Shown here piece after piece: positions 18,322 through 29,200 of a stretch of DNA of 64,000 nt. Origin of the DNA: Candidatus Thiodiazotropha sp. (GTDB lineage Bacteria; Pseudomonadota; Gammaproteobacteria; Chromatiales; Chromatiaceae); assembly GCA_023838465.1 (NCBI GenBank), contig JAIVEQ010000010.1:1-64000 (forward strand), read 5' to 3'. A program made the translations under genes and the position numbers. The notes beneath the pieces were generated by a model that made no database searches, had not been told where the DNA came from, and saw only the letters and a list, made by a program, of their open reading frames with translations. The stretch's first letter is position 1. Every line of letters begins with the position of its first letter.

Positions 18322-19578
18322 ATGATCGAGACTCTGTTACATCCAACGCCTGAGATCTTAAGAAAATTTCAGCCACTCGAGCAACTCAACGATATTCAGC
18401 TGGAGCTTCTGGGCAGGTCGATCCAGATCCATTCCGCCGGACGTGGATTGCAGATCCTGCAGCAGGGCGACACAACCGCATTCAGTCTCTATCTCATTAA
18501 GGGGAAATTGAGGCTGCACGCTTCTGATGGAAGAGTCACTGAAATCAATGAGGATTCGCCTCAGGCTCATAACCCGATTGCAAATCTGATACCTAGACGC
18601 TATACCGTTGAAGCGATTGCACCGACAGACTATCTGATGATAGACAACGACTTACTGGAGGGATTGCTGAATACAGATGAAGGCATCACAGCCACAGAAC
18701 TGAATCATGATGGTTCACCCTACAATCAGGCACTAACCGAGAACCAATTGACTGAAACCCTGCTTGAAGATCTCAATAATGACAAGCTGGTTCTGCCAAG
18801 CCTCCCTGATGTGGCTGTTCGAGTGGGTCGAGCGATGCGGGACGAAACGACCAATGCCCGAAAACTTGCCAGTATCGTACAGACGGACCCTGCCATTACA
18901 ACAAAGTTGGTACGTTCTGCGAACAGCCCCCTCTATGCGGGCGTGACACCTGTAGATTCCTGTGCAGCTGCCATCGTAAGACTGGGTGCCGACACCACCC
19001 ATAAGCTTGTACTGACCTTCGCACTGAGAGAACTGTTCAATACCCGCTCAAATGTCCTGAAAAGTCACATGCGCGGCCTTTGGGAGCATAGTGTCAAGGT
19101 CAGTGCCATTTGTTACATCCTCGCTAAATTCTCCAATCAGTTTAATCCGGAGCATGCTCTGCTCGCCGGACTACTCCACGATATAGGCAATGTAGCCATC
19201 CTCAGCTATGCAGAACGTTTCCCTGATGTTGCGAATGATGCGGAGAAACTGGAGCAGGTCATGCTCGATATGCGCGGACATATCGGCAGTGTAATCCTTC
19301 GAAATTGGGGGTTTATCGATGATCTGATCATGGTCACACAAGAAGCGGAAAACTGGCTCCGGGAACATGATGGCGAGGCGGACTATGCAGACTTGGTCAT
19401 TGTTGCACAACTCCACACCTATATCGGTTCAGAGGCAATGATGACCTTACCGACTCTTGACCAGGTTCCTGCCTTGAAGCGGCTCAATCTCGGTGAACTC
19501 ACACCCAAACTCAGCCTGAAGATCCTCGACAAAGCTGACGAAAAAATAGCCCACACACGAGAGATGTTGATGTACTGA
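18322..19578 (+). CDS. Cyclic-nucleotide-binding-like plus HDOD domain protein
   Basis: A 418-residue signalling protein. Residues about 15-120 resemble a cyclic-nucleotide-binding fold (FQPLEQLNDIQLELLGRSIQ, LQQGDTTAFSLYLIKGKLRL). Residues about 145-345 are an HDOD domain (LPSLPDVAVRVGRAMRDE, TKLVRSANSPLYAG, then LLAGLLHDIGNVAIL). The HD pair is present at LLHDIG, but HDOD domains generally lack the full metal set and act as regulators rather than phosphodiesterases. ATG 18322 is preferred over GTG 18292, which lies inside pyrD. Targets cannot be read from the sequence. Confidence 0.85.
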   Translation: MIETLLHPTPEILRKFQPLEQLNDIQLELLGRSIQIHSAGRGLQILQQGDTTAFSLYLIKGKLRLHASDGRVTEINEDSPQAHNPIANLIPRRYTVEAIAPTDYLMIDNDLLEGLLNTDEGITATELNHDGSPYNQALTENQLTETLLEDLNNDKLVLPSLPDVAVRVGRAMRDETTNARKLASIVQTDPAITTKLVRSANSPLYAGVTPVDSCAAAIVRLGADTTHKLVLTFALRELFNTRSNVLKSHMRGLWEHSVKVSAICYILAKFSNQFNPEHALLAGLLHDIGNVAILSYAERFPDVANDAEKLEQVMLDMRGHIGSVILRNWGFIDDLIMVTQEAENWLREHDGEADYADLVIVAQLHTYIGSEAMMTLPTLDQVPALKRLNLGELTPKLSLKILDKADEKIAHTREMLMY

Positions 19579-19590
19579 GATTAAAGAGGA

Positions 19591-20613
19591 TTACCCAAGC
19601 ATTGCCGCTAAACCACGGGTATCCCGGTTGCTGTCGAGAAAGATCTTCATGGTAATCGTCAACGGGACTGACAAGAACATGCCGACAGGTCCTAAAATCC
19701 AACCCCAGAACACCAGTGAAACAAATACAATGAGTGGTGATAATCCCAACCCTTTTCCCATAAACCGGGGCTCGATAACGTTACCCACTACACTGTTCAC
19801 TACCAGGTAACCAACAGCAGTCCACAGGGTGGCTTCAGGTCCGAATTGAATCAAGGCCAACAAGACTGCCGGCACCGCCGCAATAATCGACCCGATGTTG
19901 GGAACATAGTTAAACAGAAAGGCCAACATACCCCACAGAACCGGATAGTCGACGTCCATCATCCAGAGCCATCCCATGATCAGCAGGCCAGTCAACAGGC
20001 TTGTTGAGGTCTTGATCACCATATACTGCTTTATGCTGGATGTGATCGCCTCAACCCTTGCAAGAGATCGCTCAGGGCTTTCTGCATGATTCTTCAGTTT
20101 TTCCTGGAAGGCGTTGGCTTCGAACAGCATGAATATGACTGTTATCAGAATTAAAAAGGCCTGGGTCAACACATTGCCAAGACTACTCATCAGCTTTCCC
20201 GCCATACCCATCGCCTTGGCAGGGTCAAAATAGGTTGTCAGTGCTTGGGCGTTGAATTCAACACCTAGACCGGAAAGCCAATTCACAAATGCAGTGCTCT
20301 GCTGTTTAAGACTCTCTTGGTATTTCGGCAGATTACTGGTGAAATCATTCAAAGATCCCCCAACCAACCAGGCTATCAAGATTCCAACCACTATAATCGT
20401 GCCAACTACTAAGATCATTGCCAAGCTGCCAGGCAAGCCCCTCTGTTTCAGAAAAAAAAGCGGGGGTGCCGCAATCACTGCGATAAAGAGTGAGAGCAAA
20501 AAAGGTATAAGCAGGGTATCAGCTGCTTTCATACCGGCCACAACAACCACAAATGCGGCTGCAGACATAAGGAAACGCGATGTCGGTGTTAGTTGTTGAA
20601 GATGTTCATTCAC
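19591..20613 (-). CDS. AI-2E family transporter (PerM/YdiK type)
   Basis: A 340-residue inner-membrane protein with about eight hydrophobic helices grouped at residues 10-90 and 145-330 and a soluble segment between them (about 85-140). FNYVPNIGSIIAAVPAVLLA and NVIEPRFMGKGLGLSPLIV are family signatures. Members are named for autoinducer-2 export but include Na+/H+ antiporters, so the substrate here is open. Convergent with the HDOD gene. Confidence 0.88.
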   Translation of the reverse strand: MNEHLQQLTPTSRFLMSAAAFVVVVAGMKAADTLLIPFLLSLFIAVIAAPPLFFLKQRGLPGSLAMILVVGTIIVVGILIAWLVGGSLNDFTSNLPKYQESLKQQSTAFVNWLSGLGVEFNAQALTTYFDPAKAMGMAGKLMSSLGNVLTQAFLILITVIFMLFEANAFQEKLKNHAESPERSLARVEAITSSIKQYMVIKTSTSLLTGLLIMGWLWMMDVDYPVLWGMLAFLFNYVPNIGSIIAAVPAVLLALIQFGPEATLWTAVGYLVVNSVVGNVIEPRFMGKGLGLSPLIVFVSLVFWGWILGPVGMFLSVPLTITMKIFLDSNRDTRGLAAMLG

Positions 20614-20670
20614 TGTTATAGAACCAGAGCGTGTTGAGCCGTTAAAAAATTAGCTTATTAACAACTGACC

Positions 20671-21069
20671 TTAATTAAAATCAGGGACTGGACTGTTTAG
20701 GTACCACATTTCCTTCTCTTCATCATACAGCCACTCCTGCTGATCAGTAATCTCTTTCACTATCTGGCTATCTTGAAAGACGTATTGGATGACGGCTATC
20801 TGAACAGCTCTCCTATCACCCAGCATACTGGGTCCTTGAACGACCTCGTAGTGGGTTACCTTGATATCCTTTCGTACCGGCTCTACCGCAGTATCGGCAT
20901 GTTCTGCAGATTTGAATCTCGCTGCCTGTTGACCGGAACTCCAACGTATAGTCGCTGCATAGCTACGCAGAATATCTTGCAGTGACTGCGCACGTTGACG
21001 TTCACCCAATGTTTGACAGGCAGACAACATGCTTAACAGAAAGAGTAGGATCAGCAACCTTTTCAGCAC
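20671..21069 (-). CDS. Conserved small lipoprotein of unknown function
   Basis: A 132-residue product with a lipoprotein signal peptide ending in LSAC (Cys at about residue 18). The mature part has a helix (ERQRAQSLQDILRSYAATIR), then a beta-rich segment with VTHYEVVQG, ending WYLNSPVPDF. I do not recognise a named domain. The layout resembles small NTF2-like lipoproteins, but this is a guess. It sits about 57 bp upstream of the AI-2E gene on the same strand. Confidence 0.75.
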   Translation of the reverse strand: MLKRLLILLFLLSMLSACQTLGERQRAQSLQDILRSYAATIRWSSGQQAARFKSAEHADTAVEPVRKDIKVTHYEVVQGPSMLGDRRAVQIAVIQYVFQDSQIVKEITDQQEWLYDEEKEMWYLNSPVPDFN

Positions 21070-21195
21070 AGATTATCTCCTTTTTTGTTTCCAGCAGCGG
21101 TACTTGATTGGCTGGAAAAAATGCAACTCATGTCGTGACAAAGGGTGATCATAAAATCTCGATCTACTAAAAGGAGCCTCATACTGCCCCAAAGG

Positions 21196-21804
21196 TTATA
21201 CCACTTTGGTAGGTATTACGCCTCTTTGCTCAAGTGCATCAATCATCTCATTGATACACGCTTCAACACTCCTGTTCTGTGTTTCGATTGTAATCTCCGG
21301 TTTATTGGGTGGTTCGTATGGAGAGGAGATACCTGTGAAGTTCGGAATTTCTCCAGCACGCGCCTTTTTGTAGAGTCCCTTCACATCACGTGATTCACAG
21401 ACATCAAGTGGGCAGCTGACATAAACCTCAATAAAATCACCATGGGGAAACAGACCCCGTGCACGCTCCCTATCTTCCCGAATCGGAGAGATGAAGGCCG
21501 TTAGGGAAATAACACCCGCATCAACAAAGAGCTTTGCCATTTCACCAATACGACGGATATTTTCGGTGCGGTCTGCAACACCGAAACCCAGGTCGCGGCA
21601 TAAACCATGTCTAACATTGTCGCCGTCAAAGACATATGTGCGACAACCCCTTTGGTGGAGCTCCTCCTCCAGGGCGTGTGCCAATGTCGACTTACCGGAA
21701 CCGGAAAGACCGGTGAACCAGAGCAGTTTGGCGCGATGCTTATTCATTTTTTCACGTCGAGCACGGGTCACAGTAGCCTCATGCCAGACAATATTATTTT
21801 CCAT
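21196..21804 (-). CDS. cysC: Adenylylsulfate kinase CysC (copy 1)
   Basis: A 202-residue APS kinase that phosphorylates adenylylsulfate to PAPS. P-loop GLSGSGKST, the FDGDNVRHGLCRDL substrate segment, NIRRIGEMAKLF and FISPIREDRERAR are all present. The start is taken at the ATG giving MENNIVWHEATV; a TTG- or ATG-type extension to 21813 is possible. It stands alone, unlike the second copy at 38231-38857 in the cys cluster, and the two differ at many positions, so they are old paralogues or of separate origin. Confidence 0.94.
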   Translation of the reverse strand: MENNIVWHEATVTRARREKMNKHRAKLLWFTGLSGSGKSTLAHALEEELHQRGCRTYVFDGDNVRHGLCRDLGFGVADRTENIRRIGEMAKLFVDAGVISLTAFISPIREDRERARGLFPHGDFIEVYVSCPLDVCESRDVKGLYKKARAGEIPNFTGISSPYEPPNKPEITIETQNRSVEACINEMIDALEQRGVIPTKVV

Positions 21805-22009
21805 TAGAATCAATCCACTAATTGTTTGACTATGCCAATATTTACTGCCGATCCAAGCAGCGATTCTTGCATTGCATTGTGTTAAAACCAGCTACAGAAT
21901 ATACCAACACCGATGAAGGCGATAGATATCAAATCCATCGATTTATCCACACTCTTGGCAACAGAGACTGGTAGAATGGAAAGCTTTTGCAGCAAACAGA
22001 AGCGAAACC

Positions 22010-23206
22010 ATGCCTCAAACTGATCGGGAACCACAACGGGAAGTCGTTCTTGGCAATAGTCATATTACCCTTTTAGGCACAGCCCACGTATCACGCTCCA
22101 GTGCAGAAAAGGTAAAGGAACTGCTCGAAACCGATCGCTACGACGCCGTCGCCGTAGAACTCTGTCCAAGCCGCTTCAACGCGCTGATCAATCCGGATGC
22201 TTTGGCTCAGATGGACCTTCTGAAAGTTGTCAGAGAGGGCAGAGTAATGATGGTCATGGCCAATCTCGCCCTTGGTGCCTATCAGCAACGTCTGGCTGAT
22301 CAGTTCGGCATCGCTCCGGGTGCAGAACAACGGGAAGCAATCCGCATTGCCCAGGCGTCTCATCGCCCACTTCTGTTGATCGACCGTGAAATCAGCACCA
22401 CTTTAAAGCGGGTTGCAGGCAATCTCTCCTGGTGGAAACGATTTGGACTCTTCGCCGGCCTGCTTGGCGGTATCCTTTCCAAGGAAGAGGTCTCTGAAGA
22501 AGAGATCGAGCATTTGAAAGAGGGGGATATCCTGGAGACCACATTTGCTGAATTTGCCGAAGATAGACAAGACCTCTACATCCCATTGATTGATGAGCGA
22601 GATCGCTACATGGCGGCCAGGCTTCAGCAGGAGATCGAAAACAAGGGACATGAAAACTTGTTGGTCGTGGTAGGTGCAGGCCACATGAACGGCATTGCCA
22701 ATTACCTCCAGCAACAGCAAACGCCCCCGACTGAAGTCATTCAACACCTCGACACGGAACCCAAACCCAGTCGCTGGCCCAAAGCCATTCCCTGGCTGAT
22801 CGTAGTGCTTATATTGTTTGGTTTTTTTCTCGGTTTTCAGCGCAGTCCATCCCTGGGCTGGCAACTGGTTGCCGACTGGGTAATCATCAATGGTGGACTC
22901 TCCGCCCTTGGCGCCCTGATCGCAGTTGCACATCCACTCACCATACTCACTGCCTTCATCGCCGCCCCACTGACCTCTCTGAACCCGGCGATAGGTGCAG
23001 GTATGGTAACCGCTGCAGCTGAACTGTTTCTACGTAAACCGACTGTGGCCGATTTTGCCCGTCTGCGCAGCGATACCACCTCTATCAAAGGTTGGTGGAA
23101 GAATCGGGTTTCCCGAACCCTTTTGGTGTTTCTATTCAGTACCATCGGCTCTGCAGCGGGCACCTATATTGCAGGTTTCAGGATTTTCGAACGCTTGGTC
23201 GATTGA
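22010..23206 (+). CDS. TraB/GumN family protein with membrane domain
   Basis: A 398-residue protein. The N-terminal domain (about 15-235) is TraB-like: LLGTAHVSRSSAEKVKELL, then AVAVELCPSRF with a conserved Glu, and VVVGAGHMNGIA. The C-terminal part (about 255-395) has four hydrophobic segments. The family is named after Enterococcus TraB, which shuts down pheromone signalling, and is related to Tiki-type metalloproteases; its role in proteobacteria is unknown. Confidence 0.85.
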   Translation: MPQTDREPQREVVLGNSHITLLGTAHVSRSSAEKVKELLETDRYDAVAVELCPSRFNALINPDALAQMDLLKVVREGRVMMVMANLALGAYQQRLADQFGIAPGAEQREAIRIAQASHRPLLLIDREISTTLKRVAGNLSWWKRFGLFAGLLGGILSKEEVSEEEIEHLKEGDILETTFAEFAEDRQDLYIPLIDERDRYMAARLQQEIENKGHENLLVVVGAGHMNGIANYLQQQQTPPTEVIQHLDTEPKPSRWPKAIPWLIVVLILFGFFLGFQRSPSLGWQLVADWVIINGGLSALGALIAVAHPLTILTAFIAAPLTSLNPAIGAGMVTAAAELFLRKPTVADFARLRSDTTSIKGWWKNRVSRTLLVFLFSTIGSAAGTYIAGFRIFERLVD

Positions 23207-23301
23207 GGTTTCCCGACCTTGAAGGGTCTGTTTTAACCTAGAATCCGCAGTTGAACATGGGTTTGTGGGAAATCCAGTATTTGATTACCTTACGTCAGAT
23301 A

Positions 23302-24526
23302 TTAGCGGTCAACTGCAGAATCTAAGTTTATCTGCTTCATCTCTCTATCGATTCGAGCCACCCTTTCCCTGCGTATCGCATCGCCCAACAACTTTCCTAT
23401 CAGCGTGGCATCCACTGTCTCTGATGTCACCTCAGAAGCGGCCTGGAATAACTGAATGAGTAGTTGCGCCTGCGGGTAGGGGCGTTGCTGAAAGCCATCC
23501 CGCCCCTGGAAGTCGGCCTGACAGACCAAAACAAAATCTGACAATCGTTGTGGTTGCCGAAAGGCATCCAGACCCATCAATAATTTAAGTATGGTTTTAG
23601 GCTGAAGTTCGTAGAGTCGATGTAGATAGCCGTGATAGGTAGCACATCGACAAGCGAGTTCGCGGAAACGGGCAGGGGCTTTGAGGCGATGACAAAGCTG
23701 CTCCACTAAACGTGCTCCACGCCCCTCATGGCCGTATCCGTTCCGGCGTGGTTCCCTTACCCAAGTCATGGGTTAGTGCGGCAAACCTGACTTCCAGCGA
23801 TTCACTTAAACCACAAGCGACAGCCAATGCCATCAGTGTATGCACAGCGCAATCCACCTCCGGATGCCAGCGGGTTGGCTGAGGAACTCCCCAGAGCGCA
23901 TCAATTTCCTGGAATACTCGCTGTTGAGCACCCAGCTCACGCAGGGTTACAAAGAAATACTCAGGTTTGCGCTCACCAAGGGCACCTACCAGCTCCTGCC
24001 ATACCCGCTCAGGGACCAACCTGTCCAGCTGCCCCCCCTGCACCATTTGAATGAGCAACTGCTTGGTTTCAGGCGCAATAGTAAACTCGAGATCAGCGTA
24101 TCGCGCCATAAACCGAGCGATGCGCAAGATACGGATAGGGTCTTCGCAGAAAGCATCTGAGACATGACGCAACTGACGATTATGCAGATCCTCACAACCA
24201 CCAAAAGGATCGATCAATTGACCCTGATTATCCTCGGCTATAGCATTAATGGTGAGATCACGTCTTGCCAGATCCTCTTCCAGGGTAACAGATGCATCGT
24301 AGATGACCTCACCCGGCTGATGATCCGAAGGCCGTACACTGCGTGCTAAGGCATACTCTTCATGGGTATGGGGGTGGAGAAAAATGGGGAAATCCCTACC
24401 CACCTTTTGGAATCCTTGAGCCAGCATGGCTTCAGGTGTTCCTCCCACTACCACAAAGTCCCGTTCTCTAATCTCTCTTCCCAGAAGTCTGTCTCTGACA
24501 GCGCCCCCCACCAGATAGACTTGCAT
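23302..24526 (-). pseudogene. cca: Multifunctional CCA tRNA nucleotidyltransferase, frameshifted
   Basis: Two frames together give one CCA-adding enzyme. The N-terminal 266 residues (24526 to 23726) hold the nucleotidyltransferase core: LVGGAVRDRLLG, RDFVVVGG, RRDLTINAIA and RILRIARFMARYA, and the start of the HD domain at ALTHDLGKGTTPER. That frame stops at 23726. The remaining 140 residues continue in the next frame from GHEGRGARLVEQLC to NLDSAVDR at 23302. Between TTPER and GHEGR about 14 nt are missing relative to family spacing; restoring them gives 412 residues, the E. coli length. The lost piece includes the conserved His pair of the HD domain. A 266-residue product could still add CCA but lack the HD activities. 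The start is coupled (TGATG) to the upstream DUF4124 gene. Confidence 0.88.
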
Positions 24527-24996
24527 CAGTAACCGCGTAATGCCTTAAATCGCTTTCGTGCAGCTTCCACCACCGCTTCCGTCTTTTTTACCCGTTCATA
24601 ATATTCTGGTCTGATGCGACTTTTACCACTGACAAAGGTTTGACGATCATCATCACTGAACTCTTTGGTCTTACTCAGCATCTCCTCCGCCTCATCTAAC
24701 TCCTTACGCGCTTTTGCCATGCGCTCCTCCCTGGAGGCCTTCTTCTCCATACGTTTTTCCTGGGCCTCTTCCATCGCCTGGCGAATAGCGGCATTGCGCT
24801 CCTCGGTTTCTAGAATCGACTCAGCAGAAGGACCAGGATGTACCTCAATTCTCTCTGCCGAAGCATCATCTCCCTGAGGGGTGTCTGTATAGGTCACATT
24901 ACCCTCAGCATCCACAGACCGGTAGACATCCCCAGCCTGAATCCACATTGGTAATACCATAAAAATCGCCAGTAGGGCGCTTACTCGAATATCCAT
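24526..24996 (-). CDS. DUF4124 domain-containing exported protein
   Basis: About 156 residues. A signal peptide (MDIRVSALLAIFMVLPMWIQAG) leads into the DUF4124 motif DVYRSVDAEGNVTYTDTPQG. The C-terminal half is a charged helix (about 70-155, e.g. AMEEAQEKRMEKKASREERM). I start at the ATG at 24996, which gives a clean signal peptide; an upstream in-frame extension to 25050 would put charged residues before it. Its TGA shares an A with the cca ATG (TGATG), so the two are translationally coupled. Function unknown. Confidence 0.78.
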   Translation of the reverse strand: MDIRVSALLAIFMVLPMWIQAGDVYRSVDAEGNVTYTDTPQGDDASAERIEVHPGPSAESILETEERNAAIRQAMEEAQEKRMEKKASREERMAKARKELDEAEEMLSKTKEFSDDDRQTFVSGKSRIRPEYYERVKKTEAVVEAARKRFKALRGY

Positions 24997-25282
24997 GCTT
25001 CTCCTCATACACACTGCTTTCGAATCTCGTGGATTCATGGTCTGTATCATAGGGTGCTGCCATAACCTGCTACAAGATAAAATCCTAAATTCATAGCCGT
25101 TGTCTGTTGATACTCATAACTCACAGCCAACCAAGAATGAGTGGTAATCAGGCGCAATTTTCTGCAACCCCAGGAAGGAAACGCCTGATTTGACTCTATT
25201 TACACTACAGATATCACTCCGTCCTGATAAATTAAGTCAATCGTCAGTATACTTATTTGACAATGCCAGGGGTGACAGATTC

Positions 25283-25606
25283 ATGAACGACTTTACAGAA
25301 AAGCGTGATTATTATCGTATGGCCGTTGACGGAGAAGTCCGGTTTCGGATTGATGGGGAGAACCAGGTCTCTTCCGGCATTGTAAAAAATCTGTGTAGTG
25401 CCGGACTTCTCATGTCTTTCGAAAAAGAAATGGCACCCGGCACAAAGTTAACCATCATGATTATTCCAGGCCAAGCCATCACACCCCCTCTATCAGCCAA
25501 AGCAAGTGTGATACGCAGTGACCGTCTGAACAATGATCAATTTAACATTGCTTGTACCATCGACCGCATCCTGGCTGAGAGTGAAATAGAGATCGAGCTT
25601 CTCTGA
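25283..25606 (+). CDS. PilZ domain protein
   Basis: A 107-residue single-domain protein starting MNDFTEKRDYYRM. The RxxxR c-di-GMP switch is seen only partially as EKRDYYRM, and the second motif (D/N)xSxxG is replaced by VKNLCSAGLLM, which keeps the CSAG part. So the fold is PilZ but high-affinity c-di-GMP binding is uncertain. ATG 25283 follows AGGGGTGA; the longer frame from 25190 adds unrelated residues. It ends two bases before the convergent cytochrome gene. Confidence 0.8.
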   Translation: MNDFTEKRDYYRMAVDGEVRFRIDGENQVSSGIVKNLCSAGLLMSFEKEMAPGTKLTIMIIPGQAITPPLSAKASVIRSDRLNNDQFNIACTIDRILAESEIEIELL

Positions 25607-25607
25607 A

Positions 25608-26075
25608 TTAGTTCTTGTATTTCTTATGGCAGGCCTTGCAGGCTTTGCCCGTTTTTTCCAGAGCTTTGCTTAAAGCCGTCTTGTCGCCACTGGCAGCAAC
25701 TTCACTCAAGGCCTTGGTTAACCTACCTAAATTTTGGTATTTCTCTTCGAAATCATCGAACTCCATCCATATTTCAGGAAGGGCGTCACTCTCATCCGAT
25801 TCAGAGTCTTCAGGAAAACCCGGTAGTAGATTCAGGGTGGCGGTTCCTGCCAAATCGCTTGCATGCAGGGCAAAGGCCTTTTGATCGAAGGGCACTTCGC
25901 CTTTCACCATGCTACCCATTGCCTTCATATTCCAGCTGAAGATGTTCATGACACCTTGCCGGTAATCAACCGCCCGCTCAATGTCATTAGCTATCGCCAT
26001 AGGAGCGACCAGTAACAGGGTGACGAGAGAAGTCACACCCAACCAGTGAATAGTGGCATTTTCATTACTTTTCAT
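25608..26075 (-). CDS. Cytochrome c'-like protein
   Basis: A 155-residue periplasmic cytochrome. Signal peptide (about 1-29), then a four-helix-bundle pattern beginning VDYRQGVMNIFSWNMKAMGSM, the typical first helix of cytochrome c', and a C-terminal single haem site CKACHKKYKN. Cytochromes c' bind NO and related gases and may give nitrosative protection. The start at 26075 follows GGGGGA. Confidence 0.9.
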   Translation of the reverse strand: MKSNENATIHWLGVTSLVTLLLVAPMAIANDIERAVDYRQGVMNIFSWNMKAMGSMVKGEVPFDQKAFALHASDLAGTATLNLLPGFPEDSESDESDALPEIWMEFDDFEEKYQNLGRLTKALSEVAASGDKTALSKALEKTGKACKACHKKYKN

Positions 26076-26209
26076 CGATTCCCCCATTTGAAAGGGCCAG
26101 ATTGATTATTGACAAATTCTATAGTTGTAACCTAAAGACCCATTCTTTTTTAGGTTACAATGGCTAGCCTGTCCCATCTTCCCCGGATGCCTCCAGGTCT
26201 AACAAAAAA

Positions 26210-29200
26210 ATGCAGCCTACGCCGCGAATTCGTGAAATCCCCTATAACTACACCTCCTTTTCTGACCGGGAGATTGTTATCCGGTTCCTCGGAAAGCCGA
26301 TGTGGGCCTTGATTGAGGAGTTGCGTGGCAGTCGGCGCACCGGTCGTTCCGCTCGTATGCTATTCGAGATTTTGGGCGATATGTGGGTCATTAGCCGTAA
26401 TCCCTACCTGCAGGATGACCTGCTCGACAATGAGTCACGTCGAGTAGCACTGATTGAAGCGCTTAAGCACCGTCTCGACCAGTTCGAAACCCGAGCCAAC
26501 AATAATCAGCAGGCATTGCTTCTACTGAATGCTGCACGTGAAGCGGTCGATCTCTTTGAACGCCGTTTCGATGACCTGCTGACCCTGCGTCGTAGCACCA
26601 AGCGTAACTTGATTGGTCTGACCCGACCGGACAATGTTGATTTCAGTGGTATTGCCCGTGTATCCCACGCCACTGACGCTACAGACTGGCGTGTAGAGAT
26701 TCCCTTTGTTGTCATCACCCCAGACACGGAAATGGAAATAGCTGCAGTCGCCAAGGCCTGTATCGATACTGGACTGACCTTGATACCCCGCGGGGGAGGT
26801 ACCGGTTATACCGGTAGCGCCGTCCCCCTCGATCCCCATAGCGCAGTGATCAATACCGAGAAACTCGATTTTCTAGGCGAGGTTGAACTACGCAAGTTAC
26901 CAGGCGTGGAGGAGAAGGTACCCACCCTACGGGTAGGGGCCGGGGTTGTGACCCGACGAGTCTCTGAAAAGGCAGAGGCCAGCGATCTGGCCTTTGCTGT
27001 CGATCCCACCTCACAGGACGCTTCCACCATTGGTGGCAATATCGCCATGAATGCCGGCGGGAAGAAGGCCGTATTGTGGGGTACCACTCTGGATAATCTT
27101 GCCAGTTGGCGCATGGTCACCCCCAATGGTGAGTGGCTGGAAGTCGCACGCATCAATCACAACCTAGGCAAGATTCACGACCAGGCTGAGGTAGCGTTTC
27201 AACTCACCCGCTACGTAAGCTGCGGTAAAAAGCAGATCGGTGAAGCTGAGATCCTGAAAATGCCCGGCAGCACCTTCCGTCAGGCAGGTCTCGGCAAAGA
27301 TGTCACGGATAAGTTTCTTGCCGGGCTCCCCGGGGTACAGAAAGAGGGGTGTGACGGCCTGATCACCTCCGCCCGTTTCATTCTCCATCGCATGCCAAAG
27401 CAGGTGCGCACCCTCTGCCTGGAATTTTTTGGCAGTGATATCGGCAAGGCGGTGCCTGCCATTGTTGAACTCAAAGAGTATCTCGACAAACACGAAGAGG
27501 TGCTGCTGGTAGGTCTTGAGCACTTGGATGAACGTTATTTGAAAGCGGTCAAATACTCCACCAAGGCACCCCGCCATGATCGTCCGAAAATGGTACTACT
27601 GGCCGATATCGCCAGTGAAAATATCAAGTTGCTGGAGAGTGCCGCCACTGCTGTTGTAGATATGACAGAGGCACGGGAAGGGGAGGCTTTCATTGCCAGC
27701 AGCCCTGAAGCACGGCGCAACTTCTGGCTCGACCGGGCACGAACAGCAGCCATTTCAGCCCATACCAATGCCTTCAAGATCAACGAAGACGTGGTCATCC
27801 CACTGGATAGACTGGCCGACTACAGCCGTGGTATCGAGCGAATCAATATCGAAGAATCGATCAGCAACAAGATCCTCATTGCCAATGAGGTACTGGCTTA
27901 TCTGGTAGGTGACCACTCACTTCGAAAACCGGATGATGACTTTGAAGCAAGTGACGAGAACCGTTCGATCCTGCAAGCCAAGCTCGATCTGGCGCGAGAG
28001 GCGGTCAGTCAGACCCGTCAACGCTGGAGTGAACTGCTTGCTCAGCTTGAGTCACCGGCTGAGTCGTACAAGGTGTTGCTGAATGAACCGGCTCGCAACG
28101 CAATCCAGCCCGGCGACCGCTTGCTTGACCTGCTCCTGAGACGTGATCTTGTTGTCTCTTACCGCCACGAAATTGCCTCTCGTCTGGATGAGATCTTTCC
28201 CGGCCAGGAGATGAGCCGACTGCGTCTGGCGATGCGCGAGATCCATACCCGCCTACGGGATTCACGGCTGTTTGTCGCCCTGCATATGCATGCGGGTGAC
28301 GGTAATGTACACACCAACATACCCGTTCATTCCGACAACTATGCCATGCTGCAGCAGGCAGACCGAATTGTCGATCGCATCATGGCTCTGACCAGCAGTC
28401 TTGATGGTGCCATCTCGGGTGAACATGGCATTGGGCTCACCAAACTGCAATACATGGAAGAGGAGAAACTGACTGCATTTGCCCGATACAAGCAGCAAGT
28501 CGACCCTCAAGGCTGGTTTAATCGCGGCAAGCTGATCGCCGGGGCAGACCTCGAAATGGCCTATACTCCCTCTCTGCGCCTGTTGGAGCAGGAGGCGATC
28601 ATACTTGAGGAGAGCGAACTCGGTACCCTCAACGATGAGATCAAACACTGTCTGCGTTGCGGCAAATGTAAGCCTGTCTGCATGACCCACATACCCCGCG
28701 CCAACCTGCTCTACTCACCACGAAACAAGATCCTCGCTACCGGTCTGATTGTAGAAGCATTCCTGTATGAGGAACAGACCCGCCGCGGCATCTCCATCCA
28801 GCACTTTGCTGAGATGAACGATGTTGCCGATCACTGTACCGTCTGTCACAAATGTGAAAACCCCTGCCCGGTGAATATCGACTTTGGCGATGTCACCACC
28901 CTGATGCGAAAAATCCTTGTCGACCGGGGCAAGAAAAGGCGCAGCATCGGCACCACTGCTGCTATGACTTTTCTTAATATCACCAATCCGACAGCAATCC
29001 GTTGGATGCGCAAAGGTATGGCAGAGTGGGGATTTAAGGGTCTCAATCTCGGCTACGCTCTAGTCGCAAAAGCAGGTCTGATGAAGCCGAAGGATCAACC
29101 GCCAAAAGCCACCACCGGTAATCCTAAACCCCAGACATTGATGGTGGAGATGCTACAGAAACCGATTCGCGTCGAGCCACCCAAGCAGACCCTGCGTGAC

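Noticed and set aside
23302..23769. Independent 155-residue protein next to cca
   Set aside because: Its sequence from GHEGRGARL onward aligns with the C-terminal half of Cca; the first residues are an out-of-frame reading of the LGKGTTP segment.
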